This document shows, one piece after another, positions 13,301-18,797 of a stretch of 64,000 nucleotides of DNA. The stretch comes from Pseudomonadota bacterium (lineage in GTDB: Bacteria > Myxococcota > Myxococcia > Myxococcales > Myxococcaceae). The notes beneath the pieces were generated by a model that ran no database searches, was not told where the DNA came from, and saw only the letters and a list, made by a program, of their open reading frames with translations. The position numbers were made by a program, and so were the translations under genes. The stretch is taken from contig JAFAAN010000087.1 of NCBI GenBank assembly GCA_023426545.1, positions 1 to 64,000 on the forward strand, in the 5' to 3' direction. Position 1 is the stretch's first letter. Each line of letters starts with the position of its first letter.

Positions 13301-13677
13301 TGGCCCGCGCTCTCCTCGCCCTGCGTGACGCCGCCCAGACGCTCCAGCACGTCCGCCAATGCGGCGCCGTCCTGCCGGGACTCGTGCAGCCGCTTGAGGC
13401 CACGCAGCGCGGGGAGCGGATCCTTCGCCACCAGCAACGCGCGCTTGAGCAACTCCTCCGCGCGCTGCGTGTTGCGCTGACGCTCATGCGCGAGCTCCGC
13501 GGCACGGCACAGCAGACGGACCGCCTCGTCGGCGGCGACATCGCGGGAGCGCCCCTCGTAGAGGCGGATCAACTCCTCGACACGTCCGGCCTTTTCGAGG
13601 GCCGCTTCGGTTTCGACGAAAGTGCGGTCATCGGACACGCGCAGCGTGGGACGCGACGAGGGCGTGGGCTGTTGCAT
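1396..13677 (-). CDS. gltI: GltI/AgmK giant TPR gliding motility protein
   Basis: A protein of about 4093 residues, almost wholly tetratricopeptide-type repeats, followed by a non-TPR C-terminal domain of about 350 residues (from about the PRPLNDQLWHNHLF segment). It has no signal peptide or membrane segment, so it is probably cytoplasmic. It is a component of the gliding complex, by position and size the AgmK/GltI protein. The repeats form super-units of 301-307 residues: equivalent codons lie at 11452, 10537, 9619, 8716, 7795 and 6889. The frame is open to 13794, but the extra 39 codons have weak G/C third-position bias and span a terminator-like hairpin. I therefore take ATG 13677 (MQQPTPSSRPTLRV), although it has no clear ribosome binding site; ATG 13794, preceded by AGAAGG, is the alternative. 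Confidence 0.88.
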   Translation of the reverse strand: MQQPTPSSRPTLRVSDDRTFVETEAALEKAGRVEELIRLYEGRSRDVAADEAVRLLCRAAELAHERQRNTQRAEELLKRALLVAKDPLPALRGLKRLHESRQDGAALADVLERLGGVTQGEESAGHYLKAADVYEQKLFRRDRAVLCLQRAARAKPDQAVFRRVRQLLLSEERFQPTFEALERERAALGNEGMADEYAALAERLVDDPTEHELAQKVVDVARALEPENARLEKAARALQRFEQTWRDRVRMLRSMSLEERDRKSAARLSLLVAKLFAWYEPGATGKVKEALDRCFLLWPGMPEGLSLIEKLTQREGGDFAAAIEQIEAMAGEVKDRTAQVDLWLRVGTLRLGRLNDADGALAAFEKAVAADPSRADAASLTAEQLLEKGRGPEAVAVLERYLGTVKDRSVQAAMRLRLADLFLTQLKDADAAREHLEAALKLDPTQALAAFQLARLLAEDEELDAVVPLLDLALLAPRPRPERVAFCEALALMFEEKEDARGAFEVLARALELDPGRPLLLGSVVEHAEKAQVQPALALALQRAALAAPAAEVAATLWRQLAQLLQGPLADPARAEAAWREVLARLPGDAAALEAVKSLQAAAAIADNPKTRLEADLSRREAAGAASEELEPLVRKLVELAPDEPAAVQKLQALCVALSKFEEAATLAGRLVGLAETQLERNEWTARQAKLYAERLGRQEDATDLFLGLLAENVSTGVVVGGLERLAAAGIRTAEVTEALAAHYGRSGDHQRQVAALHQQLEVTTEPGARKRLFALLASIHEKQLADSRAAFDVRVRALREDTKDEAARAEALRLARDLSAHAELGRVLRTLASEAEDPAVAVPLLLEAASLAEEGALAAEAVAALEAAVSRAPESNGLLQRLVRLYGRVGRSADAEGLLRKRIQGARGPERLELLLQLVDLNTELGRDAQAAEALQAALSHGAEEGRHLPRLAELYEKAGRTRELGDTLARLIALAESAGDADKVARLKLRRAQLLQESQDGSAEAVQSYADILLQRPSDPDALAALEAMLASGPAREAAARVLVPAFERTKDHRKLVATLDVLAEVARDDSARVQALRQAAQVHLAHLRQPELAFAALARALRLAPGDAGLRSSARQAAEDADSLDSYAEILSELAEEGDVGSARMALLRELAEVQEKKLDDKAGAVSALHALLAIEPGNLDCLRALQRLHRAGEEWAALAEVLEKLAAASPEPAEQLAFLREAALLHETKLMDKESAAAAWRIIAGRDPASREAAATLDRLYTESGRHTDLAWALALRRNQEGQSPQGREVSFRLAELQRTVLDDANAALGLYRKILAEDPGHPGARAALEAWVKAAVPASGAALEVLDPVLVQVGDHARRVALREARMVSALTVEKIHLAGEVRRIYERDMLQPSLAFMSAVKSFAQGLDREGVQPDLERLARETGSHEVLAEIYETAATELTSGDPAALELLRRSAELRESLDQPEEAARLWKSLLADAPQDRQALEALSRLYEKGQNAKSLSEVYTRQAQLSTDPEERVGLLLKAGEAYANAGEDAKAIEAYRSALALRKVPEGLLALEKLYAKARRFVEQADVLDQLAEGAADEAVRRNWLLKRAQLLEKEVGPAESLSVYRRLLELAPGDGQVVAGLERLMAHEAPRAEAARLLEPVYRGVNDTRKLVDVMEVLLPGVAPERRLEHIQEIATLREALGQTSLAFVARLRAFSEAPQEAPVRDELERLAADSGAFEEVAAAYEDQLERGAPEPLAGDLWRRLAGIYDNRLKRYDLAVRALEEMARRDPKSKTVLESIARVHRRTGAHRELALVMRRQVAAESNPASQVNLLFELAHLAEETLADKSLAAQAYREILGLRPENANALKLLGRVLAETERWPELAQHIEREIQLADERGAQEEASDLRVRLGRLKVSRLDDPRGALELYQAVLERRAGHAGAVGALEEMARSESPLRGAAASALEPIFASVGNHLKQVEMLESRVSAEAVPQERAALLRRIAEIYAGSLENAEMGFLAATRALRELPDDLRSLELCVSLVDKAEAPEELAAILTEVVGKAGDASRAELYRALARIQTDLGEPAEALSSWKRVLELRPTDTEALDGTVRLVASQGKPTELLEVLRRQLAVVEEPAHRAAVLFQMGTLQEDELQDALGALATFRRLLELKPDDLPTLERMEALCQKQERWPELADALARRIALLPPEEALELKFRLATVRESRLLDRTGALALYGEVLSVQPNHAGAVGRMEALVAREPQNLLAVETLLRALRSSGDIPRLAQVIETRVGVSGDAFERKALLGELATLRESQEEAELAFLALFRAFKEDPNDAAIRARLENAADASASYDELLAAYEEALPRVAEAADAAQVCLRLGQMLETKLRDSDRAISYYERARTLHPTVQEPSLVALDRLYLQLEAWPELAGILESLVAGVTEAADRVGYLFRLGQLYQERLDSPDRAAGAYEGILALDPEHLASARLLEGIYEAAGASEKLYGILKLQSEKVSGAERDRVLSKMAQVSAEGLADLDGSIELYRELLSKNARNEQAFSALESLYERADRPQDLRELLEGRLAVTLDPREVVRLNERLGRVVYRLLKQPEQAVPYFKAALDRDARHRGVLDTLRELYEETEQAEELVGVLRRLIPLQESSEGVKALRLRLAEVLAGMGRREEALDAARRALEVEPHQVAELERVHALFVSLRAWNDAVRALELKVQVHLLVEEREQAVATYFAVADLWAGQGGKPELSSGALEKVLELDPANRTAYERACELYRTHNDWRAYAQVTDRYMPHLVTDEEKLAALRELARVQESRLGQKDVAFLALCRALQLDASDDTLREEVERLADETGSHEELAAVYEEVADELPRGALAERLYATLARVHDTHLDDPQAAEAAFRKILEFDPTNATALDGLAAVFQRRGRQREYVVALEQKLEAAGSIEQRKGILREIARVWDEQLEDPVESASALLRALELEPDAETLGVLTALYRRQRSWPDVASTLLRARDLADSIEERARIQVEVAGVYERDIGDDESAVAAYRQALELDPVNREALDALERLHTRLDQPADLLAIYERMLELSDDWREKIRVLFRSATIWEDKYQNPANADVCVESVLAIDAQNVQAIKTLIRLRRAQARWEDLIAAYERQLALAVSAQEQAELYVEIGNVQYQQLKALDKAVNNYHAALAADPECRPALHALGTMYERSGNWPFALEMLSKEAELAGQSKDAVELYYRLGKINEDMLMDTGSARTAYQQALAVDPGHLPSIRALKGIQEQEQDWSGYEQTLRQEAEQTEDPVAKGRALLDVARYHAETREDRETAVGYWQEALKHIPDSLEAARPLSDVYIAREDWSSGERMLDIVTRKMAEMAMAAKESVSAADLCRQLYRLGYVSEKLGKRDKALGSYEKAYELDATYLPALEGYGNLLVQTRQYEGALKVFQTILIHHREELTDLEVVEVYWQLGDIHAALNQTDRAQNHFEKALAIDPGHEPTLRALIALLEKQGQYEKSADLRQQLVGVLEGEARAKVCLELGRIARDELHDPYMAIDAFTNALKSQPDAPEVMDQLYVLLRETRQGQKAADVLARMLALPALGLEPHKAKRVWFALGELRRDDLKDVEGAAEAFNAALDLDPRFVEAFSALEAMLGAARQWKQLEENYTKMLGRLPKTPETHVARMALWRALGDLYLQVLKHPEGAVAAYGVAAKGLPDDASVQEAFAELAEQMPGREDEAIAALRRALPNTANPRKVVGALVRLAALRKDYDGAWLAAQAVAGLLGEAGEDEQEILTKLGGHAKYKEKVEPRPLNDQLWHNHLFHPKARGPLAELLGLLFAKVGHLYAVPFPQYQLVPKRHRIDVATAPEYHVHHYRYVARLLGMEAVELYSPFLVATRERMAKRSNEPAPEPLVNVELLQTHPASLRVGGKYFAEQGQKEVYYLLGRTLALARPELAFSQRVAPERLEAILQAALSLVVGNVRIAEAQHLVEPERRLLERSLSEPDRAALAKAARAWLPTATPQAVRQYLEGAELTAARAGLLAAGEMEQVRRMVQGETGSAFRVPVRDKLRELLVFATSEDLHELRIAVGTHVEVQVRR

Positions 13678-13707
13678 GGAGGGGCGGGCCTTGGAATGGA
13701 ATAGAAA

Positions 13708-13723
13708 AGCAGCGAGGGCGCCA
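13708..13723 (-). promoter_or_regulatory. Candidate sigma-54 promoter of gltI
   Basis: The minus strand reads TGGCGC, five bases, then CTGCT. This fits 8 of 10 positions of the -24/-12 consensus (TGGCAC-N5-TTGC) with correct GG-to-GC spacing. It would start transcription about 20 bases before gltI ATG 13677. An alternative sigma-70-like pair (TTGCTC-N18-TAGAGT) lies just upstream on the same strand. Confidence 0.35.
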
Positions 13724-13772
13724 GTGACCGGAACTCTACCGGTCGCCAGCGCCCCCGAGCAATCATGCAAAA

Positions 13773-13788
13773 CCCGCCAAACGGCGGG
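13773..13788 (-). terminator. Intrinsic terminator-like hairpin between the RGG/TPR gene and gltI
   Basis: On the minus strand CCCGCC and GGCGGG pair around the loop GTTT and are followed directly by TTTTG. It starts 18 bases after the stop of the upstream gene. The short all-G/C stem plus four T is typical of a weak rho-independent terminator. Confidence 0.55.
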
Positions 13789-13805
13789 AATCATTGACCT
13801 TCTCG

Positions 13806-15659
13806 CTACCCTGCCGAGGGGGCGTCAGGGGACGCCTCGTCAGCCGCACTTTCGTCCGCCGCGTCCGCCGTGGGGGCAGGGGCAGCCGCGGTCGTCTCCG
13901 GAAGCGCGTTCGCCCGCTCCACACCGGCGCTGTCGTTCAGCTGGGTGTAGAGCGCGATGGCCTTGTCACGCTGCTGCAGCTCCTCCGCGAGCTGGGCCGC
14001 GCGAGGCAGGTTGCCGAGCTTCTCGTGCAGCGGGAGCGCCTTGTCCTTGCGGCCAGCGGCCTCCCAGGCCTCGGCGGCGGCGGTGATGTCACCCAGCAGC
14101 TCCAGCCAGCGGGCGCGTCCCGCGGGCTTCTGCTCCTGCTCGGCGCGGGCCAGCTCCTTCTGCGCCAGCTCCTTCGCCTCGTCGTCCAGCTTCAGACGCT
14201 GCATGAAGTGGAAGGCCTTGGGCGGAGGCAGCGGGCTGAGGACCTCGACGGCCTCCCGTCGCTGCCCCACCGCGGCCAGCAGGGTGGCGGCGCCGAGCCG
14301 ATCCCCCCGCTCCACCAGGCTCTTCACCTCGAGCCCGCGGATGCGATTGGCGCTCGCGATGTCCCGGGAGCGCTCGTACGACTTGCGCGCCAGGGTCAGC
14401 TTCCCTGCGCGCTCGTACGCGAGCGCCGCCTGATCGAACTGACGCGCGCGCTCGTAGAGGCGGGCCACGTTCTCGAAGTCGCCCTTGCCGACGTAGTGCT
14501 CCATGAGGAGCTCGTAGGCACCGGCCTTCTCCAGCGTGGGCGCGAGTTGCTCGGGGGGAAGCGTGCCCACCAGACGGCGGGCCGCGTCGTTGTCCCCGCC
14601 GGCCAGGGCGCTGCGCAACGCGCTCTTGAGGTCGCCCCCCGCCTCGAACAGGCGCGTGGCCTCGGCGAAGGAGTTGTTGCGCTCGTGCATCCGGGCCGCG
14701 TCACGCGTGCGGCCCATCCCCTCGAGCTGCTTGGCCTGCTCGTCCCAGGTGCCGGTCAGCTCCGGCATCGGGCGCTCGCCCCGATCCGGGCGCTCACCCC
14801 GAGCGGGACGCTCACGGCGCTCGCCCCGCTCACGACGCTCGCCCGCGGCGGCGCGCTCCCCCCGAGGGGTCCGCTCGCGGCGCTCGCCTCGCTCACGGCG
14901 CTCCTCGCGGGGCGGCGCGACGGGCTCCTCGACCTCGGGCCCCGGCTGGCGCCCGCTGGTGGCGAAGGCGGCCTCCGCGCGCTCGCTGTCACCCGCGGCG
15001 CGCCACGCCTGCCCCACCAGGAAGATGACGTCCGTCCAGGCATCGAACTTCTCGCGCACAGGGTCCACCGCGGGCGCGGCGGCCTCCGCCGGAGCGGCCT
15101 CGGCAGGCGCAGCCGTCTCAGCGGGCGCGGCGGCCTCTCCCTCGGCGGGCGCGGCAGGCGCTTCGCCTTCGGCGGCCTCGGCGGGCGCAGCGGCCTCCGC
15201 CGGGGCGGCCTCGACCGGAGCAGCCGCTTCAGCCGGTGCTGCCTCCTCGGCCGGCGCGGCGGCCTCGGGCGCGGGCGGCTTGGGCTGACGCTGCACGCGC
15301 AGCAGCGTGGTGATGAGGCGGCCACGCGTGTTGAGGTCCAGGTCGTCCAGGGACTTCAGGCGCATGGGCCGCAGCGCGCGGACAATGGCCTGGAGCGGCG
15401 CCTTCTCCGCTCCGAAATCCGTCTTGGAGAGTGCCTTCTCCAGGAGGCTCAGCTCGGCGATGACGCGCTGTCCGGGGCCGACGGAGCCCTCTTCCCGGTC
15501 CCTGCCACGGCCACGACCATCGCCCCGACCACGGCCCGGCCCACCACGGCCGCCGAAGCCACCACCCGGCCCGTCACGGCGCGGACCCTGGCCCGGTGCA
15601 CCCCCGTCACGACCACGCCCACCCGGGCGCGGCCCACCGCTTCCATTCTCCTGAGGCAC
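13806..15659 (-). CDS. RGG-rich TPR-like protein in the glt cluster
   Basis: 617 residues, with no signal peptide. Residues 7-55 are a disordered Gly/Arg tract with many RG and RGG steps. A small folded region follows (about 60-125), then an Ala/Pro/Glu-rich linker (about 130-200). A second charged tract built on GERRER-type repeats lies near 240-300, and TPR-like helical repeats fill about 300-590. The start is GTG, preceded by GGGAG at good spacing, 12 bases after the gltH stop. It lies in the same operon as the gliding genes, but I do not recall an assigned Glt letter for it. The TPR half suggests a scaffold in the gliding complex; RGG tracts in other proteins bind RNA or drive condensation, which would be new here. 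Function unknown. Confidence 0.82.
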   Translation of the reverse strand: MPQENGSGGPRPGGRGRDGGAPGQGPRRDGPGGGFGGRGGPGRGRGDGRGRGRDREEGSVGPGQRVIAELSLLEKALSKTDFGAEKAPLQAIVRALRPMRLKSLDDLDLNTRGRLITTLLRVQRQPKPPAPEAAAPAEEAAPAEAAAPVEAAPAEAAAPAEAAEGEAPAAPAEGEAAAPAETAAPAEAAPAEAAAPAVDPVREKFDAWTDVIFLVGQAWRAAGDSERAEAAFATSGRQPGPEVEEPVAPPREERRERGERRERTPRGERAAAGERRERGERRERPARGERPDRGERPMPELTGTWDEQAKQLEGMGRTRDAARMHERNNSFAEATRLFEAGGDLKSALRSALAGGDNDAARRLVGTLPPEQLAPTLEKAGAYELLMEHYVGKGDFENVARLYERARQFDQAALAYERAGKLTLARKSYERSRDIASANRIRGLEVKSLVERGDRLGAATLLAAVGQRREAVEVLSPLPPPKAFHFMQRLKLDDEAKELAQKELARAEQEQKPAGRARWLELLGDITAAAEAWEAAGRKDKALPLHEKLGNLPRAAQLAEELQQRDKAIALYTQLNDSAGVERANALPETTAAAPAPTADAADESAADEASPDAPSAG

Positions 15660-15671
15660 GTCTTTCTCCCG

Positions 15672-16301
15672 CTAGAACGCGTAGCGAATGTTCGGCGCCA
15701 CCGCGAATCCGAACGAGCCCCCGCTGACGAGGTAGTTCCCCGTCACCTCGAGCCCCACGGAAAAGTGGCGCAGCCGTGTGTAGTACTCCACTCCGGGCCC
15801 GGCAAACACAAGAATGTCGGAATCGGGGAGGAGTCGCTGCGGCGAGAACATCGCATAGCCAGCACCCGCGCGGAGATAGAACCAGGTGCGCTTCACTTCC
15901 TGACTGTCGGCGAACCCCACCAGGCGCGCCCGGAGCACCGCGCCGGGAATCAGGGCGGAGAAATCACCGGAAACCGCGCCGCCGGAGTTGCCCACGTAAT
16001 CGGCGGCCGTACGGACGCTCGAGCCCATGATGAACAAGCCGACGGACAGCCGCTCCCCCAGGTCCACGCCCACTTCCACCTGGGCCATGGGACCGGAGGA
16101 GAACGGACGCGGCGTGCCCTCGGGCGCCGGAGGGTTGGTGATGAACAGCGGCCCACCCAGCACCGCGAAGTAGATGCCTCGTTCGATCTCATCGAACGTG
16201 ACGGCGGGGCGATCCCCATGGGCAGTGGTGGACGTCTGAGCGCTCGCGAGCGAGGGAGCGAGGAACGAGGCGCACAGGGCAAGTGAGGCGAGGGCTTTCA
16301 T
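15672..16301 (-). CDS. gltH: GltH outer-membrane gliding protein
   Basis: 209 residues. The first 22 form a signal peptide ending near SLASAQ. The rest alternates short hydrophobic strands with glycines and aromatics (for example IYFAVLGGPLF, TWFYLRAGAGYAMF) and ends in Phe (NIRYAF), the usual C-terminus of an outer-membrane beta-barrel. GltH is one of the three barrel-type outer-membrane proteins of the gliding complex (with GltA and GltB), and the position between gltG and gltI agrees. The start at ATG 16301 has AGGA upstream. A hairpin separates it from gltG. Confidence 0.8.
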   Translation of the reverse strand: MKALASLALCASFLAPSLASAQTSTTAHGDRPAVTFDEIERGIYFAVLGGPLFITNPPAPEGTPRPFSSGPMAQVEVGVDLGERLSVGLFIMGSSVRTAADYVGNSGGAVSGDFSALIPGAVLRARLVGFADSQEVKRTWFYLRAGAGYAMFSPQRLLPDSDILVFAGPGVEYYTRLRHFSVGLEVTGNYLVSGGSFGFAVAPNIRYAF

Positions 16302-16356
16302 GCGGTCCTGACGTTGGCCCGGCACCCGCGGGGGAGTGGGCGCCGGGGAAAGGCGC

Positions 16357-16387
16357 GGTGGGCGGACCCTCATCAGGCCCGCCCACC
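16357..16387 (-). terminator. Hairpin between gltG and gltH
   Basis: GGTGGGCGG (16357-16365) and CCGCCCACC (16379-16387) form a perfect 9-bp stem with a 13-base loop. It begins 20 bases after the gltG stop. There is no T-run, so it may attenuate or protect message ends rather than terminate fully. Confidence 0.45.
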
Positions 16388-16407
16388 CGGAGAAAGGCCA
16401 CCCGGCG

Positions 16408-18321
16408 CTATTCGCCGGACTGCTTGAAGATGAACGGATACGTGACGACCACCACGCCGCCGCCCTTCGGTTCGGGGAACTTCCAGGTGCGCACGCGGCC
16501 GGCCACGCACGTCTCCAGCTCCGCGTTGCCCGCCGTGGACTGCGCCACCGACGACGTGGCGACCGAGCCGGTCGCGGTGATGACGAACTTCACCGCCACC
16601 TTGCCACCCAGCTTCGGGAAGCGGTTGAGCAGGCTCTCGAAGCAGTAGCGGATCTGCCCACGGTTCCGGTGGATGACCTGGCGGATCAGCTCCTTGTCCA
16701 GCGAGCCCATGACCTCGGGATCCGACGAGGTGATGCCCACATCGACGCTCTGCTTGCCGCCCAGCACGCCCACGCCGCTGCCGTAGGAGCCGGTGCCGCC
16801 GCCACGGCCCTTGGTGCCGATGCCGCCGATGCCGATGGTGTCACCCGTGCCGCCGCCGCCGCCGCCCGAGCCGCGCAGCCCCAGGCCGCCGAAGCCACCC
16901 GAGTTGCCCGCCTTGGCGCCAAACATGTTGCCCATGGCGCTCTTCAGGTCGCCACCGAGGCCGCCGCTGCCGAACACCGTGGAGATGCCACCCTTGCCGC
17001 CGCCGAAGATCTTGGCCGTCAGCGCACGCGCCTCATCCTTCTTGTTCGGGTCGCCCTTGGGCGCGGTGCGGTTGTTCGTCTTGGGCGTGTCCTTCTTGCC
17101 CATCTGACCTTCCTCATTGCGGCTCTTCTGAGCCATCTCCCCGCTCTTCTTCTGCTCCTTCTGCTGGTTGAGGCGCTCGAGGAACTTGTTCTTCTGCGTC
17201 TCCGGCGGCTTGATGATGAGCTTGGCGATGCGGGCATTATCGGTCGTCAGCTCGTCCGCGTACTCATCCCCCGCGCCCGTGCGGTTCATCGCGGTGATGA
17301 TGAACGCCGTCGCGATGAAGAAGAGCACCAGGAAGATGTTGAGCGCGGTGTAGTCCACCGATTCGCCAATCGGCACCACGACCCGCTTGACCACCGGCTG
17401 GAAGGCCACCTCGAGCGCCACGCCGCCCAGGTCGACCCAGATGAAGTCGTCCGCTTCGAGCGTGAGCGTGTACGAGTCACCCTCGTGCGACGCCTTGCCG
17501 GACTCGATGACGGCCTTCAGGTCCAGCGTCTCGCCCTTGCGGAACAGCTCGCCCTTCATCTTCCCGGTGAAGCGGACCATGAAGTTCTGGCCATCCGAGC
17601 GCACCGCCTCGAACTTCGGCCCTCCCAGCCGGGAGTCGCCCATGATGAAGTCCACGCCCTTCTCGCTGCCGACGAAGAAGGACTGCTTCACGTTCGGGGC
17701 CATGAAGAACTCGCCCACGCGCTGGTCGCCCCACACGAAGCGCAGGCCCACGCCCAGCGGGCCGCTGGACTTCGTACGGCGCACGACGCGCACAGCCGGC
17801 GCGGCCTCCACCGGCGCGGCCGCGACAGGCGCCGGTGCGGGCGCGATCACCGCGCTCTCCTGCGTGGCGGCGAAGGACGGATCGATGGCACCCGCGGCCG
17901 GCGCGGCGACCACGGCCTGCGCCAGTCCCTCCGCGGGCGCGGCGGCGGCGACCACCGGGTTCTTCTCCGTCTCCACGTCCGAGCTGGCGGCCGCGGCGGC
18001 CAGGTTCACCGCGGCCACTGCGGCCGGGTTCTCCAGGCGGATGGTCGTGCCGCCCACGCGAATCTCGTCCCCGAAGGCCAGCTGGCCCTTGGTGACGCGC
18101 TTGCCGTTGACGTACGTGCCCTCGACGCTGCCCATGTCGATGATGGACATGGTGCCGTCGCTGGCGACCTCGATGACGGAGTGGATGCGGCTGACCTTCT
18201 CATCCTCCAGGCACAGGTGCGCCGAGGAGAGGCGGCCAATCTTGATGATGTCGCGCTCGTAGTCCTTGGAGGCGACCAGCGAGTCGCCCTTGAAGACCTT
18301 GAGTGTCAGAGGAACGGCCAT
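16408..18321 (-). CDS. gltG: GltG: FHA-domain inner-membrane gliding protein
   Basis: 637 residues. An FHA domain occupies about residues 20-100 (IGRLSSAHL, VSRIHSVIE, GTYVNG). After an Ala/Pro linker comes a folded cytoplasmic domain (about 195-325) and a single transmembrane helix (about 335-355, LNIFLVLFFIATAFII). The periplasmic part has a Gly-rich stretch and ends in a TonB-like AgmX/PglI C-terminal domain (about 545-637, with GQIRYCFESLL and VRTWKFPEP). This topology suits a protein linking cytoplasmic control to the periplasmic and outer-membrane parts of the machine. The FHA loop reads S-V-E-G-T where the family normally has S-x-N-G-T. The start has AGGAG upstream. Confidence 0.9.
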   Translation of the reverse strand: MAVPLTLKVFKGDSLVASKDYERDIIKIGRLSSAHLCLEDEKVSRIHSVIEVASDGTMSIIDMGSVEGTYVNGKRVTKGQLAFGDEIRVGGTTIRLENPAAVAAVNLAAAAASSDVETEKNPVVAAAAPAEGLAQAVVAAPAAGAIDPSFAATQESAVIAPAPAPVAAAPVEAAPAVRVVRRTKSSGPLGVGLRFVWGDQRVGEFFMAPNVKQSFFVGSEKGVDFIMGDSRLGGPKFEAVRSDGQNFMVRFTGKMKGELFRKGETLDLKAVIESGKASHEGDSYTLTLEADDFIWVDLGGVALEVAFQPVVKRVVVPIGESVDYTALNIFLVLFFIATAFIITAMNRTGAGDEYADELTTDNARIAKLIIKPPETQKNKFLERLNQQKEQKKSGEMAQKSRNEEGQMGKKDTPKTNNRTAPKGDPNKKDEARALTAKIFGGGKGGISTVFGSGGLGGDLKSAMGNMFGAKAGNSGGFGGLGLRGSGGGGGGTGDTIGIGGIGTKGRGGGTGSYGSGVGVLGGKQSVDVGITSSDPEVMGSLDKELIRQVIHRNRGQIRYCFESLLNRFPKLGGKVAVKFVITATGSVATSSVAQSTAGNAELETCVAGRVRTWKFPEPKGGGVVVVTYPFIFKQSGE

Positions 18322-18397
18322 GGGGGCTCCTACGTAGAGTGGGTACGGTGACAGACAACGCGGGTGGCGGTGGGTTCCCGCCTTCGGGTCGCGCGGT

Positions 18398-18667
18398 CTA
18401 CAGCTCGCCCACGGACTGCATCACCTTGTCCTCGAAGTCCTCGCGGATGCGGATGAGGTTCGAGTGCTTCACCTTGCCACGCGCTTCGACGTACTCGCCA
18501 TCCGGCTTCGTGAGGTCTCCCTCGATGGTGTCATCCTCGAAGTCGATGGTGGTCGTCTTGGAGTAGCGCACATTGCCCTCTCCTGGCCCACCCGGATTGG
18601 TGCCCTCGTCCTGGGCGAGGGCCGGCGTCACCGCGAGCACCGCAGACAGCATCAACGCCTTCCGCAT
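18398..18667 (-). CDS. gltF: GltF small periplasmic gliding protein
   Basis: 89 residues. A signal peptide (MRKALMLSAVLAVTPALAQ) is followed by a charged mature part of about 70 residues (for example DFEDDTIEGDLTKPDGEY). The ATG at 18667 has GGGAGG six bases upstream. Position and size between aglT/gltE and gltG match GltF. The mature sequence has no domain I recognise; it is probably a small soluble periplasmic partner of the Glt complex. A strong hairpin separates it from gltE. Confidence 0.82.
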   Translation of the reverse strand: MRKALMLSAVLAVTPALAQDEGTNPGGPGEGNVRYSKTTTIDFEDDTIEGDLTKPDGEYVEARGKVKHSNLIRIREDFEDKVMQSVGEL

Positions 18668-18755
18668 CACTGCCTCCCGGACGAACCCCTCGAGGCCCGT
18701 CCCACAACACCGAATCCCCGGATGAGGGGGAAACACAAGGTTCGCATCATCCCCC

Positions 18756-18789
18756 GCGCCCCCGCCACAGCGAAGGCACGCGGGGGCGC
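18756..18789 (-). terminator. Strong hairpin between gltE and gltF
   Basis: GCGCCCCCGC (18756-18765) and GCGGGGGCGC (18780-18789) are perfect 10-bp complements around a 14-base loop, beginning 9 bases past the gltE stop. No T-run follows on the minus strand. It could be a rho-independent-like terminator with read-through or a 3' end stabiliser. Confidence 0.5.
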
Positions 18790-18797
18790 CTCGACTT

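Noticed and set aside
13678..13794. The 39-codon upstream extension of gltI
   Set aside because: Third-position G+C is only about 60%, against near 90% in the gene, and the stretch spans a terminator-like hairpin and promoter-like sites. The AGAAGG before ATG 13794 keeps it possible.
14756..15270. Short G/C-rich repeats as a possible CRISPR or satellite
   Set aside because: They encode GERRER-type and Ala-Pro-Glu repeats in frame within the RGG/TPR gene and have no regular repeat-spacer pattern.
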